Below are positions 51,695 through 61,945 of a stretch of DNA of 64,000 nt, one piece after another. Both the position numbers and the translations under genes were made by a program. The stretch is from a bacterium (GTDB lineage Bacteria > UBP6 > UBA1177). How positions within the stretch are numbered: the first letter of the stretch is position 1; each line of letters opens with the position of its first letter. The notes under the pieces were generated by a model. That model ran no database searches. It worked only from the letters and a program-made list of their open reading frames with translations, and was not told the origin of the DNA. The stretch lies in the NCBI GenBank assembly GCA_017645765.1, contig JAGCNV010000046.1, positions 1 through 64,000 of the forward strand, read 5' to 3'.

Positions 51695-53931
51695 ATTCTT
51701 AGGATTTCAGCTCTGTTATCGCTTTCATTTACTTCATTTTTATTTGTTATATTGGCTCTGTATTCTTCCTGATATAAGCCTGTGTATACAGTATAGTAGT
51801 TATTTTTCGATCCTTTCGGTATATTTATTTTTAAAGGATGTCTTATAATTTCACCCCTTTTCCAGAAATCGGTCGGGTAGGTACCGTTTGCCATACTTCC
51901 GTCGCCTTTTGTCCTCTTGTCTTTATTATTTCCTTCGTTATGAAGAAAAACATCATAATCTTTGTTGATTTTGTCGGCAATGGATCTGAAGTAAAGTTCT
52001 ATATCGATATTTGTTCCTTCTTTTGCAAAGAATTTTCCGTCGCGTTCTGTTAAATTACCGTTTTTAATTACAAAACCTTCAAGTTTTATTACATTGTCAA
52101 AAATAACATTTGTTTTTATCAGATTTTCCGGAAGATCTTGGACAATGTATGCACTTGATTTCGATATATCACGTTCCTGACCTTTTCCAAAAACTTTCAA
52201 AAGAGTATTTTTAGCTCCGCTGTAAACAACTATTGTTTTTTTATTTATTCTTTTCATCAGCGATTCAAAGCGTTTTTTATCGTTGTCGCGGAGAATTACA
52301 TACTGAACACCCGGCTTGTCGAAAAATCTTATAACATTTTTTTCTTTGTCTGTCTGAAGGAAAGTTATTTCGTTTTTAAGCCAGAAACCTGCTGATTTTC
52401 TTAGCCATTTGTAATAATCTGCAATCGGAGCTCTGTTTGGACTGTCTTTGAGATAAGCTTCAACATGAGGTTTTAAAGAATAGTATTTTGAAATTTCAGG
52501 AAGTGGTTCTGCGAAATAGTAAGTCATAAATCCTGCACTCAGCGCAAAAAGGATGTAAAAACCTTTTTTTCGCATATAATCACTTAAAATCATTGATAAA
52601 AGTATAATACAAAAAACTGCGAAAACAGAAATTATCATAGGTTCCCACGAAGCCGGAACAGGAACTTTTCTCGTGTTGTAGAAAGTTACGATGTGAAGGA
52701 AAAGAACGTGTTTGTCTCCTATGTCGCGTCCTATTGCAGCAACTAAAAATATTGAAATAATAGCTTCTACCTTTGCAGCAAGAGTCCAGCGCTCACTCCA
52801 CAATTTTTCAATATAAATACCTAAAAATATTGCAAGAAAAGGAACTACAGGAGCAATATAGTGATAAAATTTTGTCGATGAAAAAGAGAAGAAAAGAAAA
52901 GGTCCGATGAACGAACTGAAAAAGAAAAGTTTTTTAGCTTTTTCGGAGTCTTCCTCTTTTTTAGTTAAAAAATTGTAAAGCGCGGCCGGTAGCATTGCGC
53001 TCCACGGGAACATCGCATAACCTAAAATCCTGATGTAAAGAGTGTAGAGATCGTTCGGTTTGTGTATTTCACCTGTCGTTCTTTTGAAGTGATGGTAAAT
53101 TATAAAAGTGTCGAAGAAACTTTTTCCTTCGCTTATCCACATATAACCGAACCACGGCATGACTACAGCAAGATAAATTACAGCTCCGATCAAATGTTTT
53201 TTAAGGTGTTTCCAAGCAAAAAACCAGCCGAAATTACGCGAAAAAACCATGAAAACAAAAAGCGATATACCTGGAATCAGTATCGAAAGCAGACCTTTTG
53301 CCAGAAAGGCCCAACCTTCAAAAAAGTAGAAAAGATAGAGATAAAAATCGCTTCTCGGGAGTTTTTTAAATATTTTTTCATCAGAATTGATGTTTCCGAA
53401 GTAGTAAATCGCCATGCATAGCATTGCAATAGTATTCAGCGCGACAAACGGAAGATCTACCATGATCTGACGCGAAAGCATGAAAAACTGAGGCGAAAGC
53501 ATAAGAACAAATGTTGAAATTATTGCAGATTTTCTGGAAATCAAACGCGTCAGAAGAATATAAAAACCGACTAAGAAAAATATCGAAAACAGAGCTACCG
53601 GCAGTCTTCCCGAAAATTCTGAAATATTGAATTTGTAGAAAGGCATCAGCATCCAGAAAAGAAGAGGCGGTTTCGACCAGAATTTGTTTGAATTCTGAAA
53701 CCACAGCTTTGCGAACGAATTTTTCTCGAGAGTTTCCCATGCAACGTGCGAATAGTGGTTTTCCCACGGGTCGATCATGAAAAAGTTGCCGAGCATCGGA
53801 ATGTAAAGCAGCGCACACAAAACGACCGTAAGAATAATCAAAAACTTATCCAGATTGTTGAGCGAGCCGTTTCTGCACTCGGAAAACGTATCTAAATCAT
53901 TACCGATTTTGTTTTTTAAAAACTTTATCAA
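51679..53931 (-). CDS. Membrane glycosyltransferase of GT39/ArnT type
   Basis: 750 residues. An N-terminal membrane domain (about 10 to 13 helices, 1-440) includes the acidic first-loop motif MIDPWENHYSHVAWETLEKN and FWSKPPLLFWMLMPFYKF, characteristic of polyprenyl-phosphate-dependent PMT/ArnT/GT39 enzymes. A C-terminal soluble domain (about 500-750) would lie in the periplasm. Such enzymes move a sugar from a polyprenyl-phosphate donor to lipid A, proteins or polysaccharides. The acceptor here is unknown. The nearest plus-strand gene, at 54155, is divergent across a 223-bp gap. Confidence 0.85.
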   Translation of the reverse strand: MIKFLKNKIGNDLDTFSECRNGSLNNLDKFLIILTVVLCALLYIPMLGNFFMIDPWENHYSHVAWETLEKNSFAKLWFQNSNKFWSKPPLLFWMLMPFYKFNISEFSGRLPVALFSIFFLVGFYILLTRLISRKSAIISTFVLMLSPQFFMLSRQIMVDLPFVALNTIAMLCMAIYYFGNINSDEKIFKKLPRSDFYLYLFYFFEGWAFLAKGLLSILIPGISLFVFMVFSRNFGWFFAWKHLKKHLIGAVIYLAVVMPWFGYMWISEGKSFFDTFIIYHHFKRTTGEIHKPNDLYTLYIRILGYAMFPWSAMLPAALYNFLTKKEEDSEKAKKLFFFSSFIGPFLFFSFSSTKFYHYIAPVVPFLAIFLGIYIEKLWSERWTLAAKVEAIISIFLVAAIGRDIGDKHVLFLHIVTFYNTRKVPVPASWEPMIISVFAVFCIILLSMILSDYMRKKGFYILFALSAGFMTYYFAEPLPEISKYYSLKPHVEAYLKDSPNRAPIADYYKWLRKSAGFWLKNEITFLQTDKEKNVIRFFDKPGVQYVILRDNDKKRFESLMKRINKKTIVVYSGAKNTLLKVFGKGQERDISKSSAYIVQDLPENLIKTNVIFDNVIKLEGFVIKNGNLTERDGKFFAKEGTNIDIELYFRSIADKINKDYDVFLHNEGNNKDKRTKGDGSMANGTYPTDFWKRGEIIRHPLKINIPKGSKNNYYTVYTGLYQEEYRANITNKNEVNESDNRAEILRIYLDR

Positions 53932-54061
53932 TTTTCACTCCTGAACATAAAATTTAAACGCGAAACGCTATAATCACTGGGAAAAAAGTCAAGAAAGGTA
54001 TTTTCCAAGGTTTTGTCTTTAAAAAAATGCACAAAAAAATATCAATAAAAATCAATAGTTA

Positions 54062-54134
54062 TTCACTTTTTTGAAAAAAAGTTCATTTTAGAGTCAGAAA
54101 AATCGGCACTTGGTGGAACTAAATAAGCGTGTTT
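54062..54134 (+). repeat. Dispersed upstream element, copy C
   Basis: TTCACTTTTTTGAAAAAAAG, an 11-base stretch with no counterpart in A or B, then TCAGAAAAATCGGCAC (CGGCAC at 54104-54109) and GGTGGAACTAAATAAGCGTG. It shares these blocks with copies A and B although the downstream gene is unrelated to theirs. It ends 20 bases before the start codon at 54155. Confidence 0.6.
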
Positions 54135-54154
54135 TTTGATTTTTGGAGGTAAAG

Positions 54155-54415
54155 ATGAGTTTTAAATGTGAATGCTGCGGCGGCGGTGAGTCGCTTGAGA
54201 TCAGAAAAAGTATATATGAAGCAAATAACGGAAACTATCATGACGCGGTTTTCTTTGACGGAAAAAGACGCGTTTTCAAATGCTCTGAATGCGGAAAAAT
54301 CTGGCAGACCGAGCCAACGAGCGAATTCATGCACTTTGTTGCTGAAACGGTTGAATCTGCGAAATTCATTCCGATGGTTGTAAGAGAGCACAAAAAGACG
54401 CTGAAAATCAGCTGA
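54155..54415 (+). CDS. Small zinc-ribbon protein
   Basis: 86 residues from ATG 54155, with GGAGG at 54145-54149; an in-frame TTG at 54143 overlaps it. Cys5, Cys7 and Cys8 at the start and a CSECG pair near residues 42-45 suggest a one-domain zinc ribbon, FKCECCGGGESLE...VFKCSECGKIWQTEP. There is no signal peptide. No specific family is recognised. It lies downstream of the shared element C and is followed by a strong terminator, so it is probably a single-gene transcript. Confidence 0.7.
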   Translation: MSFKCECCGGGESLEIRKSIYEANNGNYHDAVFFDGKRRVFKCSECGKIWQTEPTSEFMHFVAETVESAKFIPMVVREHKKTLKIS

Positions 54416-54457
54416 TTAAGATCCCCCTCAGGTTATGTTGTAATACTCAAACGGCAG

Positions 54458-54483
54458 TCCCCCGGCAACGGGGGATTTTTTTT
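54458..54483 (+). terminator. Rho-independent terminator
   Basis: TCCCCC and GGGGGA arms (54458-54463, 54470-54475) around GGCAAC, followed by eight T residues. It ends the zinc-ribbon transcript and insulates the downstream tRNA promoter. Confidence 0.88.
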
Positions 54484-54583
54484 GCCTTCCTGCGATTCAC
54501 TCGGAACGATAGCTAAATTTAAAGTTAACTATTTGTTTTTACTATAAAAATTTGTAATATTATAAAAAAACGAAAGATTTTAT

Positions 54584-54611
54584 TTGACTATTGTCTTCTC
54601 CGGCGTATATT
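54584..54611 (+). promoter_or_regulatory. Candidate promoter of tRNA-Asn
   Basis: TTGACT (54584-54589), 16-bp spacer, TATATT (54606-54611), 45 bp upstream of the tRNA. Confidence 0.5.
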
Positions 54612-54655
54612 GTCGCTCGCTTGAGTTCGTTACATTTGATCCAATTTTTTGAGGT

Positions 54656-54731
54656 TCCTCGTTAGCTCAGTCGGTAGAGCGGGTGGCTGTTAACCACTAG
54701 GTCGGCGGTTCAAGTCCGTCACGAGGAGCCA
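54656..54731 (+). tRNA. tRNA-Asn (anticodon GTT)
   Basis: A 73-nt cloverleaf: acceptor arms TCCTCGT and ACGAGGA pair perfectly, the D arm is GCTC...GAGC, the anticodon loop is CTGTTAA (GTT), and the T arm is CGGCGGTTCAAGTCCGTC. Discriminator G is followed by a genome-encoded CCA (54729-54731), and a T-tract terminates it. Asparagine tRNA. Confidence 0.95.
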
Positions 54732-54773
54732 TTTTTTTTTGCCTAAATCCGGCGGTTTTCAGAAAATTTCAGA

Positions 54774-55760
54774 TTATTTTTTGGTTTTGGCAGGAGTTTT
54801 TGTCTGCTGTTGTTTTGCCGGAGCTTTTTTTGCAGGTTCAGCTTTTTTTGCCGGAGCAGCTTTTTTCGGCATTTTTGACTGGATGAGCTTTTCAACTTCC
54901 TTTACTTCATCGGGAAACGCAGACTGCGGGAATTTTTCTTTCATGCTTTCAACGATTGCATTTGCAACCTCGACTTTGCCGATGTGGAAAAGCGAAAAAG
55001 CTATGTGAAGGTAGCTGCGCTCGATTTTCGGGCATCCAGGATAGGTTTTTTCGATAGGCTGCAGCGTTTCGATCGCTTTGTTGTAGCTTTTTTCCATGTA
55101 GTAAGTTTCGCCGATCCAGAAAGTTACGTCGCATTTTCTGGTTTCAGGCCACTTGTCGGCGAAAGTTTCCCACGCTTTTCTCGCAATTGCCGGATCGCAG
55201 TTTTCACCTTTCGTGTATTCAACAAGCTGGTTGTAGCTTTTCTCCGAGTTTTCGGGAAGTCTGACAGTTCCTTCTTTCGTCACGGTGAACTTGTCAACAG
55301 GCTTAAGACCTTCTATCTGCGAGTTGATGTTTTCTTTCAACTGGGCGAGTTCAGTCTCGTTTTCGGCGATTTTTTTATCGAGAGCGTTTATCTGCTCGGA
55401 AAGAAGAGAGTTTTTCTGCGCTGTCATATCGACATTGTCAATTCTCTGGTTGAGTTCTTTGATGGTTTCGCGCAACTCTTCAAGATTATTGAAAGAAAGA
55501 TCGATTTTGTTTTTCTGCATCTGCTTTTCTGTCTGCTGCGACTTTTCGATTTCGTCAAGACGCGCGTTCAGTTTTGCAACTTCTTCTTTGAGTGACTGAG
55601 TCACATTTTTTGTCACGTTTTCTTCGAGAATTTTCATTTTGGCAGTTGTTTCAGCGCGAAGCTCTGTTTTTGCCACATCAACATCGTTTTTCATCGCAAT
55701 GCACGAGTTGAGAGAGAAAAAAACGGCGAAAAAGAGCGGAAACAAAAGGAATTTTTTCAT
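54774..55760 (-). CDS. CpoB/YbgF-like coiled-coil and TPR lipoprotein
   Basis: 328 residues. The signal peptide ends in the lipobox SLNSC (Cys20). Coiled-coil heptads (about 30-150) are followed by TPR-like repeats (about 185-285: WIGETYYMEKSYNKAIETLQ, YLHIAFSLFHIGKVEVANAI) and a Lys/Ala/Pro/Gln tail. The layout matches CpoB (YbgF), the Tol-Pal-associated periplasmic protein that coordinates outer-membrane constriction with peptidoglycan synthesis; E. coli CpoB is not a lipoprotein, so this variant is anchored. No tol or pal gene is adjacent. It is 9 nt downstream of ahcY, forming an odd but likely operon. Confidence 0.7.
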   Translation of the reverse strand: MKKFLLFPLFFAVFFSLNSCIAMKNDVDVAKTELRAETTAKMKILEENVTKNVTQSLKEEVAKLNARLDEIEKSQQTEKQMQKNKIDLSFNNLEELRETIKELNQRIDNVDMTAQKNSLLSEQINALDKKIAENETELAQLKENINSQIEGLKPVDKFTVTKEGTVRLPENSEKSYNQLVEYTKGENCDPAIARKAWETFADKWPETRKCDVTFWIGETYYMEKSYNKAIETLQPIEKTYPGCPKIERSYLHIAFSLFHIGKVEVANAIVESMKEKFPQSAFPDEVKEVEKLIQSKMPKKAAPAKKAEPAKKAPAKQQQTKTPAKTKK

Positions 55761-55769
55761 ATTTATCTC

Positions 55770-57188
<1,419 letters not shown>

Positions 57189-57299
57189 TTATAGTTATTC
57201 AAATAAAAACAATTCAACGATCAATATAGCAGGGGAAATATACTTTTATTTCAGGGCAATTCAAATAAATCGGAAATTATGGGAAAGATTCAGAAGAGA

Positions 57300-58370
57300 T
57301 TATTGCGCTTCAGGTGCGTCTGCGTTGTCCTGTTTTGCGAATTCCGCATCCATTGCCGAGAGGATACCGTCGCTGATGGTGACGTCGAATTCCATTTCAC
57401 CGGCTACAACATGGGCTTCGCCGTTGTCGTAATCGCCCGAGGTGATCTCGAAAGTGCCTTCAGCGTTGATTTTCTTCTCAGGCTCTCTGCCGTCTTCTAC
57501 AGAGTAGACTTTGCTGCTGGTTACAACCAGAGTGTTGTCGTTGAAAAGGAAGACTGCTTCGATTTTTATTTTGTCATCGTCTTTTTCTTTGAGCATATAC
57601 CATGCATCCAGGGTCTTGTCTGCGTAAGATGCCGGCAGATATGCTTCCGGTTCGGTTGCAAATCCCGATTCGCCGTTTTCTTTTTCTTTTTCAGCTGCAT
57701 CACAGTATGCTGTTAAATCCGACATTGCCTGAACACACTCTTCCGAACCGCTTTCCATGCATTCGTATTTTTTACCGTCTACTTCATACCAGTAGGATTC
57801 ATCTTTTGTGCATTGTTTGAGAGCTTTGCCGCCGCACTCGTCAGGGTCTTCGGTCGTAACGCAAGTCGCACCGTCTTCCTCGGTGTATTCGATATTTGTG
57901 TCGTAGCAGTAGTTGTGCAGTTCTATTGCAGCTTGGGTGCAGTCGTTTTCGTCGCATTCGAATTTTTTATTGTCTACTTCATACCATACCGAGTCGTCAT
58001 TCGAGCAGTATTTTACAGGTTTGCCGTTGCAGTCTTCAGAATCTTGAGTCGCAACACAAACAGTACCGTCTTCATCTTCATAATCAACGTTGGTATCGTA
58101 GCAGTAATTGTTCAGGTCTACTGCTGCTTTTGTGCAGTCGCCGTCAGCTTTGCATTCGAATTTCTTGCCGGTACCTTCGACTTCATACCAATAATCATCG
58201 CCTTCAACGCAAGCTCTGACCTCGTGTCCTTTGCAGTCACCGGAGAAATCGGAGCATACTTTGTCTCCGTCGGAGTAGTATCCGTCACCTGTGAGACCGC
58301 TTCCGCCGCCGCATGACATCATCAGAAACATTGCACTAAAAACAGCCGTCAAAATAAAAAGCTTTTTCAT
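57300..58370 (-). CDS. Lipoprotein with three Cys-rich tandem repeats
   Basis: 356 residues. The signal peptide ends in LMMSC (Cys20). Three tandem repeats of about 60 residues follow (about 37-95, 97-155, 157-215). Each has the order C...C.G..(V/L)..C....D..WYEV...KFEC....C..A...L..YC. Even Cys numbers suggest disulfide-bonded modules outside the cytoplasm. The rest is a beta-rich domain of about 110 residues (MLKEKDDDKIKIEAVFLFND) ending acidic. An outer-membrane or surface lipoprotein; family not recognised. Confidence 0.75.
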   Translation of the reverse strand: MKKLFILTAVFSAMFLMMSCGGGSGLTGDGYYSDGDKVCSDFSGDCKGHEVRACVEGDDYWYEVEGTGKKFECKADGDCTKAAVDLNNYCYDTNVDYEDEDGTVCVATQDSEDCNGKPVKYCSNDDSVWYEVDNKKFECDENDCTQAAIELHNYCYDTNIEYTEEDGATCVTTEDPDECGGKALKQCTKDESYWYEVDGKKYECMESGSEECVQAMSDLTAYCDAAEKEKENGESGFATEPEAYLPASYADKTLDAWYMLKEKDDDKIKIEAVFLFNDNTLVVTSSKVYSVEDGREPEKKINAEGTFEITSGDYDNGEAHVVAGEMEFDVTISDGILSAMDAEFAKQDNADAPEAQ

Positions 58371-58455
58371 TTTTCTCTCCTTAAAAAGTTGATAAACAAA
58401 AGACGTGATATTATAGAAACAAGCAGGAAAAAGGCAAGAAACGGAGGAGGAGACG

Positions 58456-58962
58456 ATGAAAACTATCTATCTTGCAGGGGGCTGTTTCTGGGGAACACAG
58501 CGTTTTTTCGACCAGTTTAACGGCATAAAATCAACAGTCGTCGGTTACGCCAACGGAAAGACTGAAAATCCGTCATACCGCGATGTGTGCGATGGGAGCG
58601 GACATGCCGAAACAGTGAAGATCGAATACGACGAGGCAGTTCTGCCGACACAAAAGCTCATCGGCTACTATTTCCGGGCGATCGATCCGCTCTCGGTCAA
58701 CCAGCAGGGATGCGACTGCGGCATTCAGTACCGCACAGGGATCTATTACACCGATGAAACGCTTCTTCCTGATATCGAGGCAGCTGTAAAAAGCGAAAAA
58801 CTTGCTCTCGGCGAAAAAGCGGCAAAATTCGCAGTCGAAGTTAAACCGCTCGAAAACTTCTATCCCGCGGAAGAGTACCACCAGAAATATCTTGTCAAAA
58901 ATCCCAACGGCTACTGCCATCTGCCGCTCGAGTTTTTCTGCATCGCGATGAAGGAAAAATAA
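58456..58962 (+). CDS. msrA: Peptide methionine-S-sulfoxide reductase MsrA
   Basis: 168 residues with the catalytic GGCFWGTQ motif (Cys at 10), GYANGKTENPSYRDVC, GHAETVKIEYD and NQQGCDCGIQYRTGIYY. It repairs oxidised methionine in proteins. There is no signal peptide, so it acts in the cytoplasm. GGAGGAGG precedes the ATG. A nucleotidyltransferase gene begins about 27 nt after the stop and probably shares the transcript. Confidence 0.95.
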   Translation: MKTIYLAGGCFWGTQRFFDQFNGIKSTVVGYANGKTENPSYRDVCDGSGHAETVKIEYDEAVLPTQKLIGYYFRAIDPLSVNQQGCDCGIQYRTGIYYTDETLLPDIEAAVKSEKLALGEKAAKFAVEVKPLENFYPAEEYHQKYLVKNPNGYCHLPLEFFCIAMKEK

Positions 58963-58989
58963 TTGGAACGTTGCGGCATGGAGAAAAAG

Positions 58990-59748
58990 ATGTCAACTGA
59001 AGAAACGATCAAAGAAAAACTTTCGGAAGTCGAAGAGAAGCACAATGTGAAGATAATTTATGCCTGCGAAAGCGGCAGCCGTGCGTGGGGGTTCGCTTCT
59101 CCCGACAGCGATTACGACGTGCGTTTCGTCTATGTGCGGGATCTCCGCGACTACTTGAAACTGGATGCCGTCCGCGATGTCATCGAGTATGAACTGAACG
59201 ATATTTACGACATCAACGGCTGGGATATAAAAAAGCTGCTTCTGCTTCTTGCAAAATCGAATCCCGTGATTTTCGAGTGGGCCGATTCGCCGGTGGTTTA
59301 CCGCACGACCGGAGACTGGGATCGGGTAAAAACCATAATGCCCGAATATTTTTCGGAAAAACGGATGCTTTATCACTACATTTCGATAGCGAAGAACAAC
59401 CTCCGTGCCTATTTCAAAGAGGAGAGCGTCATCCTCAAGAAATATCTTTACGTTCTGCGCCCGATCTTTGCATGCCGCTGGATCCTTGACAAGAAAAGCC
59501 CGCCGCCGACACTTTTTTCAAAACTTTACACGGATTTCATGCCCCGTGAGATCGAAGATGATTTCATGCGGCTTTTAGAGGCGAAAAAGCACAATCTGGA
59601 GAAGACCGAAGGAGCACACATCAAAACTCTTGACGATTTCATTCAGCAGAATATAGTCGAAATCGAAGAAATTCTGCAGACAAAAAACGAGGAATATCCT
59701 TCAAATTGGGAGAGCCTCAACAAAGTGTTTCTGGAAAATCTTCGGTAG
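58990..59748 (+). CDS. RlaP/YcgL-type nucleotidyltransferase-fold protein
   Basis: 252 residues from ATG 58990 (GGAG 6 nt upstream); two earlier in-frame starts (TTG 58963, ATG 58978) are possible. ACESGSRAWGFASPDSDYDVRF is the GS...DxD signature of the DNA polymerase beta-like nucleotidyltransferase superfamily, in the YcgL/RlaP branch. Later, YISIAKNNLRAYFKEESVILKKYLYVLRPIFACRWI is typical of the branch. The nucleotide substrate and target are not established. Confidence 0.82.
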   Translation: MSTEETIKEKLSEVEEKHNVKIIYACESGSRAWGFASPDSDYDVRFVYVRDLRDYLKLDAVRDVIEYELNDIYDINGWDIKKLLLLLAKSNPVIFEWADSPVVYRTTGDWDRVKTIMPEYFSEKRMLYHYISIAKNNLRAYFKEESVILKKYLYVLRPIFACRWILDKKSPPPTLFSKLYTDFMPREIEDDFMRLLEAKKHNLEKTEGAHIKTLDDFIQQNIVEIEEILQTKNEEYPSNWESLNKVFLENLR

Positions 59749-59791
59749 CATAAAAACTTTTCTAAAAGATTCATCTATCCCAATTTTTATC

Positions 59792-59819
59792 TTGTCGTTT
59801 GCCGATTTTTTTGTATATT
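59792..59819 (+). promoter_or_regulatory. Candidate transketolase promoter
   Basis: TTGTCG (59792-59797), 16-bp spacer, TATATT (59814-59819), 34 bp before the ATG of tkt. Confidence 0.45.
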
Positions 59820-59852
59820 CAGCCGATTTATGAACTTTTTGTGGAGTTGAAA

Positions 59853-61847
59853 ATGGCTTTTCCCGATAAAATTTCTGAAAAAAGTGTAAATACCGTCCGC
59901 GTTTTGTCAGCAGACATGATCCAGAAGGCGAATTCGGGGCATCCCGGTCTTCCGATGGGTGCGGCTCCTGCAGCTTATACGCTTTGGAAGCGGCATCTCA
60001 AGGTTTCTCCGGTGCATCCCGAATGGATAAACCGCGACAGATTCGTCCTTTCGGCAGGGCACGGCAGCGCACTTCTCTATTCGATGCTCCATCTGGCGGG
60101 ATACAAGCTTTCGATGGACGATCTGAAGAATTTCAGGCAGTGGAAAAGCAAAACTCCGGGTCATCCCGAATTCGGCGTAACTCCGGGTGTTGACGCTTCG
60201 ACCGGTCCTTTGGGGCAGGGTGTTGCGAACGCAGTCGGCATGGCGATAGCTGAAAGAATGCTCGCGGCAAGGTTCAACAAGCCGGGATTCGAGCTGATCG
60301 ATCACTTTACCTACGCACTTCTGGGCGACGGCTGCCTTATGGAAGGCATCGCTTCCGAAGCAGCTTCTCTCGCAGGGCACCTCAAACTCGGAAAGCTCAT
60401 TCTCCTTTACGATTCAAACGATATTTCGCTCGACGGGCCGACTTCGCTGACTTTTACCGAAGATGTCAAAAAGCACTTTGAAAGCTACGGTTTTCAGGTC
60501 CTCACCGTTGCAGACGGCAACAAAGACCTCAAATCGATCGACCGCGCGATAGCAAAGGCGAAAAAAGAGCTCTCAAAACCGACTCTCATCATCGTAAAAA
60601 CGACTATCGGTTTCGGTTCTCCGAACAAGGCTGGAAGCTCCTCTTCACACGGTTCACCGCTCGGTGCGGACGAACTTGCGGCAGTGAAAAAGGGTTTCGG
60701 AATGGATCCCGACAAATTTTTCTTTATCGATGACGATGTGAAGAAGGATTTCGCTTCGATAAAAAGGGCAGGGAACAGGGCTTTTTCGGCATGGAATAAA
60801 CTTTTTGCGGAATATTCGGCGAAATATCCCGAAGAAGCGGCTCAGTTCAAGCAGATGCAATCTCTTGAAACAGGTGATTTAGACAAAATTCTTCCGAAAT
60901 TCGAAGCGGGAACGAAAATGGCGACACGTGCCGCAGACGGAAAAGTCCTTGCTGCTATAGGCAAAGCGGTTCCGTGGCTCGTAGGCGGGGACGCAGACCT
61001 CAGCTGCTCGACTAAAACGACGATTTCTGGCGAAAAATGGATCTCTGCTGGCGATTTTTCTGGCAGAAACATCCACTTCGGAGTCCGTGAACATGCGATG
61101 GGAGCTATAGCAAACGGCATTTTCTACCACGGGATGCTGAAACCCTATACCGGAACTTTCTTCTCATTCGTTGACTACATGAGACCGCCGATAAGGCTTG
61201 CGGCGCTTGCAAAATTGGGCTCGATATTCCTTTTCACTCACGATTCGCTTGCAGTAGGCGAGGACGGACCGACTCACCAGCCCGTTGAACAGCTTGCAAC
61301 GCTGCGCTGCATTCCCGGTCTTGAAGTATGGCGTCCGGCAGATGCGAACGAAGTATCGGTCGCATGGAAACACATTCTTGAAAACAAAAATCAGCCTATA
61401 GCCCTTATTCTGACACGTCAGGATGTTCCCGTCATCGACAGAACAAAATACGCCGCAGCTGAAAATGCGCTCAAAGGAGCATACTCAATACTTGAGGAAG
61501 CGACTCCGGATACGATAATCATTGCTACCGGTTCCGAAGTCCACATCGCGCTCGATGCGGCAGAAACCTTGAGAAAAGAAGGTTTGAAAGTGCGCGTCGT
61601 CAACATGGTTTCACGTGAAACATTCGAGAAACAGCCGGCAGAATACCGGGAATCTGTGCTTCCGAAATCGGTCAGAAACCGCGTTGTCGTCGAAGCTGGA
61701 ACAAGTTTCGGCTGGGAAAAATACGCCGGCGACAAAGGAAAAATCATCGCTGTTGACTCTTTCGGAACCTCCGCTCCGGGCAGTCAGGTCATGGAAAAAT
61801 ACGGTTTCACCGCTGAAAATATCGTCAAAACTGTAAAATCCAGATAA
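59853..61847 (+). CDS. tkt: Transketolase
   Basis: 664 residues from ATG 59853 (GGAG upstream). [17 protein letters not shown] opens the TPP-binding domain; [20 protein letters not shown] with NDISLDG is the TPP/Mg motif. [20 protein letters not shown] lies in the pyrimidine domain, and a C-terminal domain begins near [10 protein letters not shown]. It transfers two-carbon ketol units in the non-oxidative pentose-phosphate pathway. Full length. Near its 3' end the codons for VSRET form a parS-like site. Confidence 0.96.
   Translation: MAFPDKISEKSVNTVRVLSADMIQKANSGHPGLPMGAAPAAYTLWKRHLKVSPVHPEWINRDRFVLSAGHGSALLYSMLHLAGYKLSMDDLKNFRQWKSKTPGHPEFGVTPGVDASTGPLGQGVANAVGMAIAERMLAARFNKPGFELIDHFTYALLGDGCLMEGIASEAASLAGHLKLGKLILLYDSNDISLDGPTSLTFTEDVKKHFESYGFQVLTVADGNKDLKSIDRAIAKAKKELSKPTLIIVKTTIGFGSPNKAGSSSSHGSPLGADELAAVKKGFGMDPDKFFFIDDDVKKDFASIKRAGNRAFSAWNKLFAEYSAKYPEEAAQFKQMQSLETGDLDKILPKFEAGTKMATRAADGKVLAAIGKAVPWLVGGDADLSCSTKTTISGEKWISAGDFSGRNIHFGVREHAMGAIANGIFYHGMLKPYTGTFFSFVDYMRPPIRLAALAKLGSIFLFTHDSLAVGEDGPTHQPVEQLATLRCIPGLEVWRPADANEVSVAWKHILENKNQPIALILTRQDVPVIDRTKYAAAENALKGAYSILEEATPDTIIIATGSEVHIALDAAETLRKEGLKVRVVNMVSRETFEKQPAEYRESVLPKSVRNRVVVEAGTSFGWEKYAGDKGKIIAVDSFGTSAPGSQVMEKYGFTAENIVKTVKSR
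61607..61622. promoter_or_regulatory. parS-like site (one mismatch)
   Basis: GGTTTCACGTGAAACA: the palindrome core is intact and only the outermost base differs. Inside tkt, about 13.6 kb from dnaA. Confidence 0.7.
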
Positions 61848-61945
61848 TCAAACAGCCAATCATTTGCAACAGTCTGAAAACTCTTGCAGTTCTTCGAAAT
61901 TCCGTGTAACATCGCAGGATTTTTGATTTTTCAAACGAGGCAGAC

